From Bacillus sp. OV166 (GTDB taxonomy: Bacteria > Bacillota > Bacilli > Bacillales > Cytobacillaceae), in contig NZ_FXWM01000001.1 in the NCBI RefSeq assembly GCF_900177675.1, positions 4,597,001 through 4,661,000 of the forward strand: DNA of 64,000 bases. Direction: 5' to 3'. Numbering within the stretch: the first letter of the stretch is position 1; each line of letters begins with the position of its first letter. Below, one piece after another: positions 8,598 to 16,816 of the stretch. The position numbers were made by a program, and so were the translations under genes. A model generated the notes under the pieces. The model saw only the letters and a program-made list of their open reading frames with translations, had not been told where the DNA came from and searched no databases.

Positions 8598-9128
8598 TCA
8601 CTCTTACCTCCTTCCAACATATGAACGAAGTAGGGTACTGGCTTTTGCCGTCCTTCCCTAGACAATGTTATGTTGTCATTGCCATCTTTGGTACTATGAC
8701 CCCCTCCGACTCCCTCTCATCCATCCACCATTTCGTGTACACTTATAGGTTTCTGCTTTACTTTTGTAAGAAAGTGACGAGGAGGGTATCCCCAGTTCCG
8801 TTATTTACTTTCCTAACATGTCGTTCCCCTTACCCCGAGAGATTCTTCGGTGCTGCTGTTCCAAGTTCTTCACACCTTCCATGGTCTTCGCCCATATTAT
8901 CAAGGCTCGACTTCTCTTTTGCCACCAAGAGTGGGTTCCTTTGACGAGACGGCAGGATTCACTTTATGTTACAACCTGTTAGTTTGCTCGCACTCTGCTA
9001 GAGAGTTACTTTGTCACAGGGCTTCAACCTTAGAATTTCTTCACCAGTTGCCTGTCAGCTACTGAGCGCCTTGGTACTTACTCAGATTGGACTTTCACCA
9101 ATTAGCAATTAACGGCTTGCTGGGCACG

Positions 9129-9160
9129 CAAAATAAAAAAACGCAGTCATTAAACTGCGT
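9129..9160 (-). terminator. Terminator of fdhF, abutting the intron insertion site
   Basis: On the minus strand ACGCAGT-TTAATG-ACTGCGT is followed by TTTTTTTATTTT. The outer intron begins two bases further on, so the hairpin doubles as its probable insertion signal. Confidence 0.88.
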
Positions 9161-9175
9161 CTTTAAATAAATTCT

Positions 9176-11236
9176 CTATATCCTCGATATTGCAACAGCA
9201 CAAGCCTTATATTCGGCTGTTCCTGAAATAGGATCAAACTCATTTAAGGTTAAGACATTGGTCGGTGTTTCACTCCAGTGGAAGCTCATAAAAACGAGCC
9301 CTGGGACTACTTGTTCGGTAATCTTCGCCTTTACCTGTAGTTCTCCTCTTCTCGAGCGAACCTTTACCACTTCACCATCTGTTATACCTAAAGCTGCAGC
9401 ATCGTTTGGATGAATATCAACAGTTTCTTCTGTTTGTTTTAATTTAACTCCAGCGGCATAATGACGCGTCTGAGAATGTGTATTGTAAGATTCATAACGT
9501 CTTCCTGTTGTTAGTGTAAATGGATATTCAGCATCAGGGAGTTCCAATGGTGCAGTATAATCTACCGGTACAAATGATGACTTTATTGATGTCGACTCCA
9601 TTTGGTGGAACCTCTCGTGCAAGATAAGTGTACCTGGATGGTTTTCATCTGGGCAAGGATAATGAATACCATACTCTTTTTCAAGTCTTTCATACGATAT
9701 GCCCCCGTACATCTCCCAAGCTAGTTTTCTAACTTCATCCCAGATTTCTTCACTGTTGTTATAGTGAATTGGATAGCCCATAATCGTAGAAAGGTCACAT
9801 AGGATTTCCCAGTCTTCTTTCACATTTGGGTGTGGTTCTACCGCTTTGCGAACTCTTTGAACTCTCCGGTCGGTGTTGGTATATGTTCCATCCACCTCAC
9901 CCCATGAACGTGCTGGTAAAACAACATCAGCCATTCTTGCTGTTTCCGTTAAGAAAATATCTTGAACAATTAATAAATCAAGCTTTTCAAACAATGTTTG
10001 TGTATGATTCATATGAACATCAGCAAGGAGCGGGTTTTCACCAATGACATAAAGTGCCTTTAATTCACCCGACTCGATCCGATCAAAAGTTCTCGTTTGT
10101 GTGTCACCCACTCTTGGGTTTAGTTCAACATTCCATTCCTTTTCAAACCGCGCCCGGGAATCACGATTTACTATGCTCATACCACCTGTTAATTGGTTTG
10201 GCAAACAGCCCATATCACCTGCACCTTGAACATTATTCTGACCTCGAAGCGGCATGACACCAGAGCCTGGTTTACCGATATTCCCAGTTAATAATGCAAG
10301 ATTTGCTATATCAAATACATTATTTACACCACAGTGATGCTCCGTAATCCCGAGCGTGTACGCAATCATCGAACCGTTTGAAGTGGCGTACTCTCTTGCA
10401 GTTGCAGCAATGTCTTCTGCATTTAAACCGGTAATCGATGCAGCGTATTCCAGCGTAAAAGGCTCGACTTGCTTTTCTAACTTCTCGAAATCAAGCGTAA
10501 CCTGTTGGACAAACTCCGGACTGTATAAACCTTCTTTTAAGATGACTCTAATGAAAGCATTGATAAGAGCAATATCTGAGCCCACATTTAATTGCAAATG
10601 GCGATGGGAAGATTTTACCATATCTATTTTCCTTGGATCTATGACAATTATTTTCAAACCAGATTTTGCAGCTTTTTTCATACGATTTGCAATAATGGGG
10701 TGTGCTTCTGTTGTATTTGAACCCATCAAAAGTAACACTTCTGCTCGATCAATATCATCTAGTGTATTAGTCGGTGAACCGCTTCCAAAAACAGTTGCCA
10801 GACCGGCAACGCTAGAGGCGTGTCAAGTACGGTTACAGCCATCAATATTGTTACTATTAATGACCGCCCTCATAAATTTTTGAGTTACAAAATTGGATTC
10901 GTTTGTATTTCTCGCGCAAGCGAACATGGATATCGAGTCTGGACCCCACGTAGTTTTTATGTTGGATAATTGACTAGCAATGAATTGATATGCTTCATCC
11001 CAAGTGGTTTCAACTAGCTTTCCTGCTTTACGGATTAGTGGAGATGTTAATCTATTTTTTGCATGTACGTATTCATAGGCAAATGCGCCTTTTACACATG
11101 TTTGCCCTTTGTTCACTGGTGCTTCTTTGTCACCGCGGATTTTCATGATTTTGTTGTCTTGTACTTCAAGGACTAAGCCACATCCAGTACCACAATAACC
11201 GCAGATCGTTTTAACAAAATTTGCTTCTCCCACCAT
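9176..11236 (-). CDS. fdhF: Selenocysteine-containing formate dehydrogenase (molybdopterin catalytic subunit)
   Basis: A bis-molybdopterin formate dehydrogenase that oxidises formate to CO2. The frame runs from 11236 to 9176 through a single in-frame TGA at 10823-10825, giving 686 residues with selenocysteine at about position 138. The context is NIDGCNRT-U-HASSVAGLATV, where Sec- or Cys-FDHs carry the catalytic U/C-H pair. An N-terminal 4Fe-4S site is present (C12, C15, C19, C47 in CGYCGTGC and GQTCVKG). Molybdopterin segments follow, such as LMGSNTTEAHPI and the C-terminal HPNDAAALGITDGEVVKV. Length matches E. coli FdhF rather than the longer YrhE/YjgC type with a 2Fe-2S extension. ATG 11236 is favoured over GTG 11242 because GGGGAG is spaced better for it. 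No fdhD or electron-transfer partner is adjacent. The TGA could be mistaken for a frameshift or pseudogene. Confidence 0.93.
10794..10825 (-). promoter_or_regulatory. Selenocysteine TGA codon and SECIS hairpin
   Basis: After the TGA at 10825-10823, GTTGCCGGTCTGGCAAC at 10810-10794 folds into a 6-bp stem with the loop GGTCT. The loop sequence and its distance of 18 bases from the TGA are the same as remembered for the E. coli fdhF SECIS, which SelB recognises. The hairpin lies inside the coding sequence, as bacterial SECIS elements do. Confidence 0.85.
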
Positions 11237-11384
11237 TTTCACTCCCCTATAAAAACATTAATACCTCTATTACCATATTAATCTATTTAGTAAGATTGTG
11301 GATTTCTTTTTCAAAGAATATTTGTCTTTTTCTTGAATGAAAATTTTGGATAAAAAAAAAACGAGAGATTAGATCCCCCCGCTT

Positions 11385-13538
11385 TCAGGCAATTTTTGCC
11401 GGTAATAAGATATTAAAAGTTGTTCCTTTATTAGGTTCACTTTCCACAAAAACCTTACCATTATGGCTTTCAATAATTTTGAAACTAACCATTAAGCCTA
11501 AGCCGTTACCATTCTTCTTGGTTGTGTAAAAAGGTTCTCCTAGTTTCTTTAATTTTTCTTTGGATATTCCTACTCCTGTGTCTTGAATAGAAATTTGGAC
11601 ATTATTATCATGTATGATTGTTTTAACATGTAATTCGCCACCATTAGGCATAGCTTCAATTCCGTTTTTAATGAAATTCAGAAATACCTGCTTTAAGCGA
11701 TTCTCATCACATTCAATTTGAATAATTTCATGGTTACAATCAAAGGTCAAAAGAACATTTTTCTTTCTCGCTTCGAATTCAAGCAAGGAGACAACATTCT
11801 TAATAACAGGAACAACATTTTTTTCTTCCAATTCCACTGCCTTTGGTTTTGCCAATACCATAAAGTCCTCAACAATCGTATTAACCCGTTCAATTTCATC
11901 TAGAATGATACTCAAAAACTCCATTCGCTCCGGATCTTTTTCGTCTAACTGCAAGAATTCCGCGTACCCTTTCATCGAGGTTAGTGGATTCCGGATTTCA
12001 TGAGCAACACCTGCAGCCAATTGTCCAACAGCCGCGAGCTTATCCTGGCGATGGAGGACCTCTTCTGTTTTCTTCCGCTCTGTTATATCATTGCGAATTG
12101 CAAGGTATTGGTATGGCTTTCCTTGACCATTAATAAATGGAACAATGGTTGTGTCCACCCAATAATAAGTTCCATCTTTAGCTTTATTTCTGATCTCTCC
12201 CTTCCAGACATTTCCAGAACCAATGGTTTTCCAAAGATTTTTGAAAAAGTCCTTTGAGTGGTAACCAGAATTTAGAATATTGTGGTCTTTCCCCAGGAGT
12301 TCTTCTCGATTATATTTAGATATCTCACAGAACTTGTCATTTACACTGGTGATGATTCCTTTTGCATCTGTAAATGCGACAATTGATGATTGATCAAGCG
12401 CAAATTTAATATCAATATTCTCTTTAATTGTTTCCTTAAGATGCTCTTCCGCCTTTTTGCGGTCAGAAATATCTGAACGTATTGCAATATATTGCACAGG
12501 TTTACCTTTTTTATTCAAAAAAGGAACAATGGTAGTATCAACCCAATAAAGCGTCCCATCCTTTGCTTTATTACGAATTTCCCCGCGCCATATTTGTCCA
12601 GCTTGTATCGTACGCCATAGGTCTTTGAAAAACTCTTTAGAATGATAGCCAGAATTTATTATTCGATGGTTCTGACCGATAATCTCTTCCTTTTTATATT
12701 TAGAAATTTCTTCAAATTTATCATTTACAAAAATGATTGTTCCAACTGGATTTGTAATCGCAACAATGGTTGAAGCATCCAGTGCAGCTTTGATGTCTTT
12801 TAAGTTTGTATCGGTTGCCACTAATTGTTTACTAATTAATGTACTCGATAAGATTAGTCCACCGATAATTAATATAGACACGAATAATACCAAATAAATA
12901 ATAAAGGAACTATCAGAACTAGATCCCCCAAGAACCTTTGTTGTCGTAAATGAGGCTCTCCTTAAAAGAAAATGACCTTCGATAATTGCTAATGACATAA
13001 TGATTGCACTAATTGGTTTTAACCAAACCTGATTACTTTGGGTATAACTTTTTGAAGAAAAAAGAATCCATAAAGAAAATAAAAAGGAACCAAAGATTAA
13101 AAGTCCTGAAAAAACAAGCAAGAGGAAATTAAATTTAATATTTACATTCATTGCATATAATCCGATTACCTGTATGGCAATTACTGCAAAGGTTAGAAAT
13201 ACACTGCCCACGATTAAATGATAATATTTAATTTGTTTTCCATAAAATGAAAGGAAAGCCATTCCTGTAAAAGCAATCCCAATAACCATTGAAAGAATCG
13301 TAAGTGGAATTTGATAACTTGCGAACCGATTTGTATCTTCTGAAATGAGTCCGATAAAGTTCATGATCCAAATCCCGATTCCCATAGATAATGTTCCACC
13401 CAAAAACAGGAGCCTCTTATTTTTTTCAGACGACTTAATTAAGGTAAACATATCTAATGCTGTATATGATGCCATGATGGTTAATCCAATGGCAATAATA
13501 ATGAAATAAGGTTGAAAAGTCCCGATCATTGCAATCAT
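11385..13538 (-). CDS. Membrane sensor histidine kinase with MHYT-like region and two PAS domains
   Basis: A 717-residue sensor kinase. Residues 1 to about 235 hold seven hydrophobic helices resembling an MHYT sensor, for example GIGIWIMNFIGL where MHYT proteins have a similar helix. Two near-duplicate PAS domains follow (about 250-365 and 375-490), each with NS-GYHSK-FFK-LW and WVDTTIVPF. A HisKA domain has its phospho-acceptor in GVAHEIRNPLTSMKGYAEF, and a C-terminal ATPase carries NFIKNGIEAM, DTGVGIS and NGNGLGLMVS. The architecture is like the Bacillus sporulation/KinE-type kinases. No response regulator is adjacent, which fits an orphan kinase feeding a phosphorelay. That role is inferred. 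Confidence 0.87.
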   Translation of the reverse strand: MIAMIGTFQPYFIIIAIGLTIMASYTALDMFTLIKSSEKNKRLLFLGGTLSMGIGIWIMNFIGLISEDTNRFASYQIPLTILSMVIGIAFTGMAFLSFYGKQIKYYHLIVGSVFLTFAVIAIQVIGLYAMNVNIKFNFLLLVFSGLLIFGSFLFSLWILFSSKSYTQSNQVWLKPISAIIMSLAIIEGHFLLRRASFTTTKVLGGSSSDSSFIIYLVLFVSILIIGGLILSSTLISKQLVATDTNLKDIKAALDASTIVAITNPVGTIIFVNDKFEEISKYKKEEIIGQNHRIINSGYHSKEFFKDLWRTIQAGQIWRGEIRNKAKDGTLYWVDTTIVPFLNKKGKPVQYIAIRSDISDRKKAEEHLKETIKENIDIKFALDQSSIVAFTDAKGIITSVNDKFCEISKYNREELLGKDHNILNSGYHSKDFFKNLWKTIGSGNVWKGEIRNKAKDGTYYWVDTTIVPFINGQGKPYQYLAIRNDITERKKTEEVLHRQDKLAAVGQLAAGVAHEIRNPLTSMKGYAEFLQLDEKDPERMEFLSIILDEIERVNTIVEDFMVLAKPKAVELEEKNVVPVIKNVVSLLEFEARKKNVLLTFDCNHEIIQIECDENRLKQVFLNFIKNGIEAMPNGGELHVKTIIHDNNVQISIQDTGVGISKEKLKKLGEPFYTTKKNGNGLGLMVSFKIIESHNGKVFVESEPNKGTTFNILLPAKIA

Positions 13539-13708
13539 TTACCAGCATCTCCCCAGTTTCTATATTGCTTTTCTACTATGATTGTAATGTAAATCGTAAT
13601 GTTATGGAAGGAATAAATATCGAAGATTGTTATTTCCCTTTATTTTAACCGATAAATAACCGTTCATTTAAAACAAGAAAAAAGGAATAAATTAATTCTT
13701 ATGATAAA

Positions 13709-13752
13709 AGACTTATTTTTAAAAAAAGGGCTGATTTTTTAAAAATAAGTCT
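13709..13752. repeat. Perfect 18-bp inverted repeat between divergent genes
   Basis: AGACTTATTTTTAAAAAA at 13709-13726 is perfectly repeated in reverse complement at 13735-13752, with an 8-bp spacer. It lies in the gap 13539-13835 between the kinase gene (leftward) and yhfH (rightward), so no gene ends here for it to terminate. A -10-like TATACT and ACTATAAC follow for the yhfH side. Its function is unknown. Confidence 0.7.
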
Positions 13753-13835
13753 ACACATTTTAATTTATTTCGGCTATACTGTACTATAACAAGAGCAATT
13801 AAAATAAACTGTATTAATAAAGGGGGATTTTTATT

Positions 13836-13970
13836 ATGTTAATGAGTCCAGTTGAGTTTTTTCGTACTTTGCAAAAAAAGGAATGTTCAGAGTGTGGTCA
13901 GCACATGGAGGAACAAGCAGAAAGTTACTTTATGGAATGTGACCGCTGTTTAGCTAAAAAAGAGGAATAG
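13836..13970 (+). CDS. yhfH: YhfH family small zinc-ribbon-like protein
   Basis: A 44-residue protein. It begins MLMSPVEFFRTLQKKECSEC and carries two C-x2-C knuckles, CSEC and CDRC, that would bind one zinc ion. The start MLxSPVEFFR and the paired cysteines match the Bacillus YhfH family, whose function is not known. AAGGGGG lies upstream of the ATG and a strong terminator follows directly. Confidence 0.8.
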   Translation: MLMSPVEFFRTLQKKECSECGQHMEEQAESYFMECDRCLAKKEE

Positions 13971-13980
13971 TTCAAAAAAA

Positions 13981-14009
13981 ACTCTCCATTTTTGGAGAGT
14001 TTTTTTTGA
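13981..14009 (+). terminator. Terminator of yhfH
   Basis: ACTCTCCA-TTTT-TGGAGAGT followed by TTTTTTT. Confidence 0.92.
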
Positions 14010-14121
14010 TATTAATCATGAATGGTATCTACTGTATTCAATTTATTTCCGTTTTGGAGAGAATTAGGAAGGCATAATCCCTTTTAGGGAAGCAAACCCT
14101 TAAGATAAGGAGTTGAATTGA

Positions 14122-14295
14122 ATGTTTAAAAAGGATAATTCTCGAACTGAACGAACAAGTGACCCTCTAAAAGAAACTTTTGCTGGTCGTACGAAAACTG
14201 TTTCAGGTGATTCAGTGGATGAACTTAGAAATCTTGAAGAAGCCAACACTTTAATTAGCGGAGATGAGATTCAACAGCAAAATGAAAATCTATAG
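14122..14295 (+). CDS. Small hydrophilic protein of unknown function
   Basis: A 57-residue charged protein (MFKKDNSRTERTSDPLKETF...), with no membrane segment or cysteine. AAGGAG precedes the ATG, and the next gene begins 17 bp downstream on the same strand, so the two are probably co-transcribed. I do not recognise the family. The low-complexity, polar make-up resembles many small sporulation-phase proteins, but this is only a resemblance. Confidence 0.6.
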   Translation: MFKKDNSRTERTSDPLKETFAGRTKTVSGDSVDELRNLEEANTLISGDEIQQQNENL

Positions 14296-14312
14296 AAAGG
14301 CGGTTAAATTAT

Positions 14313-14561
14313 ATGGGAATGATTGAAATTGCTAATGCTAAACCGGGTGATGAAGTTTATATTATTTATCGGAATCCTACTTTTCTAACTGCCGCAAATA
14401 TTAAAGCCGCCGAAATTGTCCAACATCCAAATAACCCTGATAACTTAGCGTTATATCTTAATGAGAAATTTCTTGACCTTGAAGAGGATGATGCACTTTT
14501 TAGCAGCTCTGATGCAGCAAAAAAGGCATATGATACACATTTTTTTGATTTTGGTGAATAA
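14313..14561 (+). CDS. SplA-like domain protein
   Basis: An 82-residue protein. The core GDEVYIIYRNP, followed by AANIKAAEIVQHP and LALYLNEKF, resembles SplA, the small regulator of the spore photoproduct lyase operon in Bacillus subtilis. No splB gene follows, so a role in spore DNA repair is not supported by context. AAAGGCGG lies ten bases before the ATG at 14313; a second ATG at 14319 is possible. The stop is followed by a bidirectional terminator shared with the convergent YdjO-like gene. Confidence 0.6.
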   Translation: MGMIEIANAKPGDEVYIIYRNPTFLTAANIKAAEIVQHPNNPDNLALYLNEKFLDLEEDDALFSSSDAAKKAYDTHFFDFGE

Positions 14562-14562
14562 G

Positions 14563-14594
14563 AAAAGACTGTCATTTATCTATGACAGTCTTTA
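14563..14594. terminator. Bidirectional terminator
   Basis: AAAGACTGTCAT-TTATCT-ATGACAGTCTTT, a 12-bp perfect stem with A and T tracts on both sides, lies between two convergent genes. Confidence 0.88.
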
Positions 14595-14609
14595 CAAATA
14601 TATAATTTC

Positions 14610-14795
14610 TTAAATTTGCGGAAGTTCTCTCATCTCCTGTAGCATTTCATTGCCACACATTGGGCAGAGTAAGTCATCTGCCACAAAATCTTTTCTCATC
14701 CAACCTATACACGCTTCATCTATACAAGAATAGATTTCAGTATCAACCAAGATTGTTTCAATTTCTTCTTCTTTAGCTCTTTTACCGTAAAAAAT
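14610..14795 (-). CDS. ydjO: YdjO-like cold-inducible zinc-ribbon protein, probable ATT start
   Basis: A 61-residue protein with the YdjO pattern: a short basic start (FYGKRAKEEE), then YSCIDEACIGWMRKDF and LLCPMCGNEM. Four cysteines in C-x4-C and C-x2-C spacing suggest a zinc site. A paralogue lies at 48899-49102. Aligning the two puts the first residue at an ATT codon (14795), with AAAGGAGG eight bases upstream. No ATG, GTG or TTG lies at a workable distance from that ribosome site; an upstream TTG at 14828 has none of its own. Confidence 0.72.
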   Translation of the reverse strand: MFYGKRAKEEEIETILVDTEIYSCIDEACIGWMRKDFVADDLLCPMCGNEMLQEMRELPQI

Positions 14796-14875
14796 GGGAA
14801 CCGCCTCCTTTTTTATTAGTATGCACAAAAAAGCGGCTTTTCATTTCCATAAAATCCATAGGAGTTGGAAAAATA

Positions 14876-15019
14876 ATGTTTACAAATAAAAACCAATACA
14901 CAATCGTTGGAACGGATATCGAAGAAGTTAAGAGGTTAAATAGCCAATCTGGCTTAAGTTATAATGAAGTCAAGAAGTTACTTGCTGGAATGTACCTTGA
15001 TAATAAAAAAGAAAAGTAG
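14876..15019 (+). CDS. Small protein of unknown function
   Basis: A 47-residue protein. The segment TDIEEVKRLNSQSGLSYNEV is reminiscent of the repeat T-D-x-x-x-V-K-x-x-N-x-x-S found in gamma-type small acid-soluble spore proteins, but the similarity is short. GGAG lies about a dozen bases before the ATG. The terminator that should follow was split and duplicated by the IS element at 15079-16816. Function is not assigned. Confidence 0.55.
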   Translation: MFTNKNQYTIVGTDIEEVKRLNSQSGLSYNEVKKLLAGMYLDNKKEK

Positions 15020-15051
15020 AGATTTTTTCTATTTAAATTATGAAAAAACTA

Positions 15052-15078
15052 AAGCCTTCCTATTTAAATGGAAGGCTT
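15052..15078. repeat. Left copy of the 27-bp target duplication
   Basis: This 27-bp palindromic sequence (AAGCCTTCC at one end, GGAAGGCTT at the other) is identical to 16817-16843 on the far side of the IS element. With its flanks it is the loop and inner stem of a bidirectional terminator. Confidence 0.85.
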
Positions 15079-15177
15079 CAGATTGTAGACAAAAGGCATT
15101 CGAATGAGCCCATTCGGATGCCTTTTTATTGGATTTTTGCTCATAAGAGCAAAATTTAGACCTACCTTTGACTATTA

Positions 15178-16539
15178 TTACGCCAATTCTGGACCTTTCC
15201 ACGTCCAGCTGGCCATCTTTTTCAAGTTCATGGCAGCAAAAGTAAGCATCGCTTGCATGGACAATTTTTTTAAGCCTCTTAAGGTTGTCCAACGCATACC
15301 ATGCTTTTCCTTAGCATCCGCAAAGACCCGTTCAATCGTTTCTTTACGTCTTGCGTAAATGCTTTTATTTTCTTGTGTGTGACGAAGATGATCGGCTTCT
15401 TCTATGTAATGTTCCCAAACATGTCGCTCAATCAATTTTTTATGTTCTTTACTCTGCGTGCATTCTGAAAGTAAAGGACAATTTTGGCACTCAAACGGAT
15501 TAGAGAAGTATTGACGCTTTCCATTCTTCGTCGTCGTTGCATATTTCAGTATTTGTCCTTGCGGACAGATATAACAATCGTAGTATTCATCATAAATATA
15601 CTCATGTTTTTTCATATAACCGTCCTTCGTACGAGGTCGTGTATATGGTAATGCAGGAGTCATATCATTTTCAATTACGAATTGAGCAATAGCAGGTGTT
15701 TTGTATCCAGCATCAGCAGCAACAGCTTCAGGTTTCCCGTGTTTTTCAATGACCTTCTCAAGTAGTGGCTCGAAAATGACGCTATCATGGATATTCCCCG
15801 GGGTTACAATTGCACCCAAAACAAAACCATTTCGATCCGAAGCCGCATGAAATGAATATGCGAACTGTTTCGTTCGCTCATCCTTTACGTAATAACCACT
15901 TTCTGGGTCAGTGGTACTTTCTTTAATTTCCTTTAATTCTTCTTTTTCAAATTTATCTGGAGGAAATGGCTTTTTTCCGTGATCATCCCGGTCTTTATTA
16001 ATCTCTTCTTGTAGACGTGTTTCATAAACCTTCGATTCCTTTCGAACTACTTTCTTTTCAAATTTACGCTTATTTGCACTAGCTTTAACATGTGTAGAAT
16101 CAATAAATACGTGCTCGCTACTAATCAATTTCTTTTCTGAGGCTTCCTTTAAAATACGATAGAATATCTGTTCAAATAAATCAGTATCCTTAAAGCGTCG
16201 CTCGTAGTTTTTACCAAACGTTGAAAAGTGAGGTACCTTATCATAAAAACCAAAGCCGAGAAACCAACGATATGCCATATTCGTTTCGATTTCTGCAATG
16301 GTTTGACGCATAGAGCGAATACCGAAGGTATATTGAATGAAAGCCATCTTTATCAATACCACAGGGTCAATACTCGGACGTCCCCGTTCAGATGAGTACA
16401 TATCTTGGACAAGTGAATAGATAAATGAAAAATCAATAGCAGCTTCTATCTTACGAACCAAGTGGTTCGCGGGTACAACTTGTTCTAAAGCTATCATTTC
16501 TATTTGATCACGATTCATCTGTGTATTTTTAGTTAGCAT
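15178..16539 (-). CDS. IS1182-family transposase
   Basis: A 453-residue DDE transposase. The N-terminal region contains RGRPSIDPVVLIKMAFIQY, GIRSMRQTIAEIETNMAYRW and PHFSTFGKNYERRF. The catalytic core includes VFIDSTHVKASANKRK (first D), AVAADAGYKTPAIA (second D) and the late ERVFADAKEKHGMRW (E). Cysteine pairs CYICPQGQ and CQNCPLLSEC lie between them, as in IS1182. The reading frame is intact. ATG 16539 follows GAGG at eight bases; a GTG at 16548 is less well placed. Confidence 0.95.
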   Translation of the reverse strand: MLTKNTQMNRDQIEMIALEQVVPANHLVRKIEAAIDFSFIYSLVQDMYSSERGRPSIDPVVLIKMAFIQYTFGIRSMRQTIAEIETNMAYRWFLGFGFYDKVPHFSTFGKNYERRFKDTDLFEQIFYRILKEASEKKLISSEHVFIDSTHVKASANKRKFEKKVVRKESKVYETRLQEEINKDRDDHGKKPFPPDKFEKEELKEIKESTTDPESGYYVKDERTKQFAYSFHAASDRNGFVLGAIVTPGNIHDSVIFEPLLEKVIEKHGKPEAVAADAGYKTPAIAQFVIENDMTPALPYTRPRTKDGYMKKHEYIYDEYYDCYICPQGQILKYATTTKNGKRQYFSNPFECQNCPLLSECTQSKEHKKLIERHVWEHYIEEADHLRHTQENKSIYARRKETIERVFADAKEKHGMRWTTLRGLKKLSMQAMLTFAAMNLKKMASWTWKGPELA

Positions 16540-16617
16540 TTCATCCACCTCATCTATATGTCTGTATCTTAATTATACAAAGGACTGATTTAAAGGTCAT
16601 TATTGATTTTAAAACTT

Positions 16618-16747
16618 GTTGATTGGAGCGGAAGGCGCGAAGACTCCTGCGGGAGTACGGAGCAGGGGAGACCCCGCAGGCGCTTAAGCGCCGAGGAGGC
16701 TCCCCGCTACGCCCGCGGAAAGCGAAGCGCCTGGAGCGCAAATCAAC
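16618..16747. repeat. Second copy of the GC-rich dispersed element, inside the IS
   Basis: A roughly 130-bp GC-rich segment bounded by GTTGATT and AATCAAC, with a palindromic core GGCGCTTAAGCGCC. It matches the interior of 5116-5285 in reverse orientation, with scattered differences. Only weak traces of the outer inverted repeat remain (TTTAACAAAGAC against TTTAACACAGCC). It lies in the non-coding right part of the IS. Confidence 0.75.
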
Positions 16748-16816
16748 AAACAATTTAACAAAGACATAAAAAAGACTGCCGGCAAACCCAAGTTTTTCGG
16801 ATTTGTCGACAGTCTG

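Larger units (their letters stand above)
5293..9127 (-). mobile_element. Outer group II intron, class C-like, interrupted by a second intron
   Basis: On the minus strand the element begins near 9127 with GTGCCC and ends near 5293 with ...TTTCTTAC. A domain V hairpin, AGCCGTATGAG...CACGTACGGTT, lies at 5358-5390, followed by a domain VI-like stem ending just before 5293. Positions 8598-9127 are non-coding 5' intron RNA. The encoded reverse transcriptase (7812-8597 joined to 5424-5941) is split by an inner intron. The 5' end abuts the U-run of the fdhF terminator. Insertion behind an intrinsic terminator is the known habit of class C introns. Exact ends are inferred by eye. Confidence 0.8.
15079..16816 (-). 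mobile_element. IS1182-family insertion sequence
   Basis: A 1738-bp element with imperfect terminal inverted repeats. The left end is CAGATTGTAGACAAA and the right end, read inward, is CAGACTGTCGACAAA (13 of 15 matching). It encodes one transposase and is flanked by a perfect 27-bp direct repeat. Both ends form hairpins: AAAAGGCATTCGAATG/CATTCGGATGCCTTTT at left, GACTGCCGGCAAA/TTTGTCGACAGTC at right. A GC-rich dispersed repeat sits between the transposase start and the right end. IS1182 relatives are known for palindromic targets and long, variable duplications. Confidence 0.87.

Noticed and set aside
10823..10825. fdhF as a frameshifted or nonsense pseudogene
   Set aside because: Both sides are in the same frame, the TGA is at the catalytic Sec/Cys position and a SECIS hairpin follows, so recoding explains it better.
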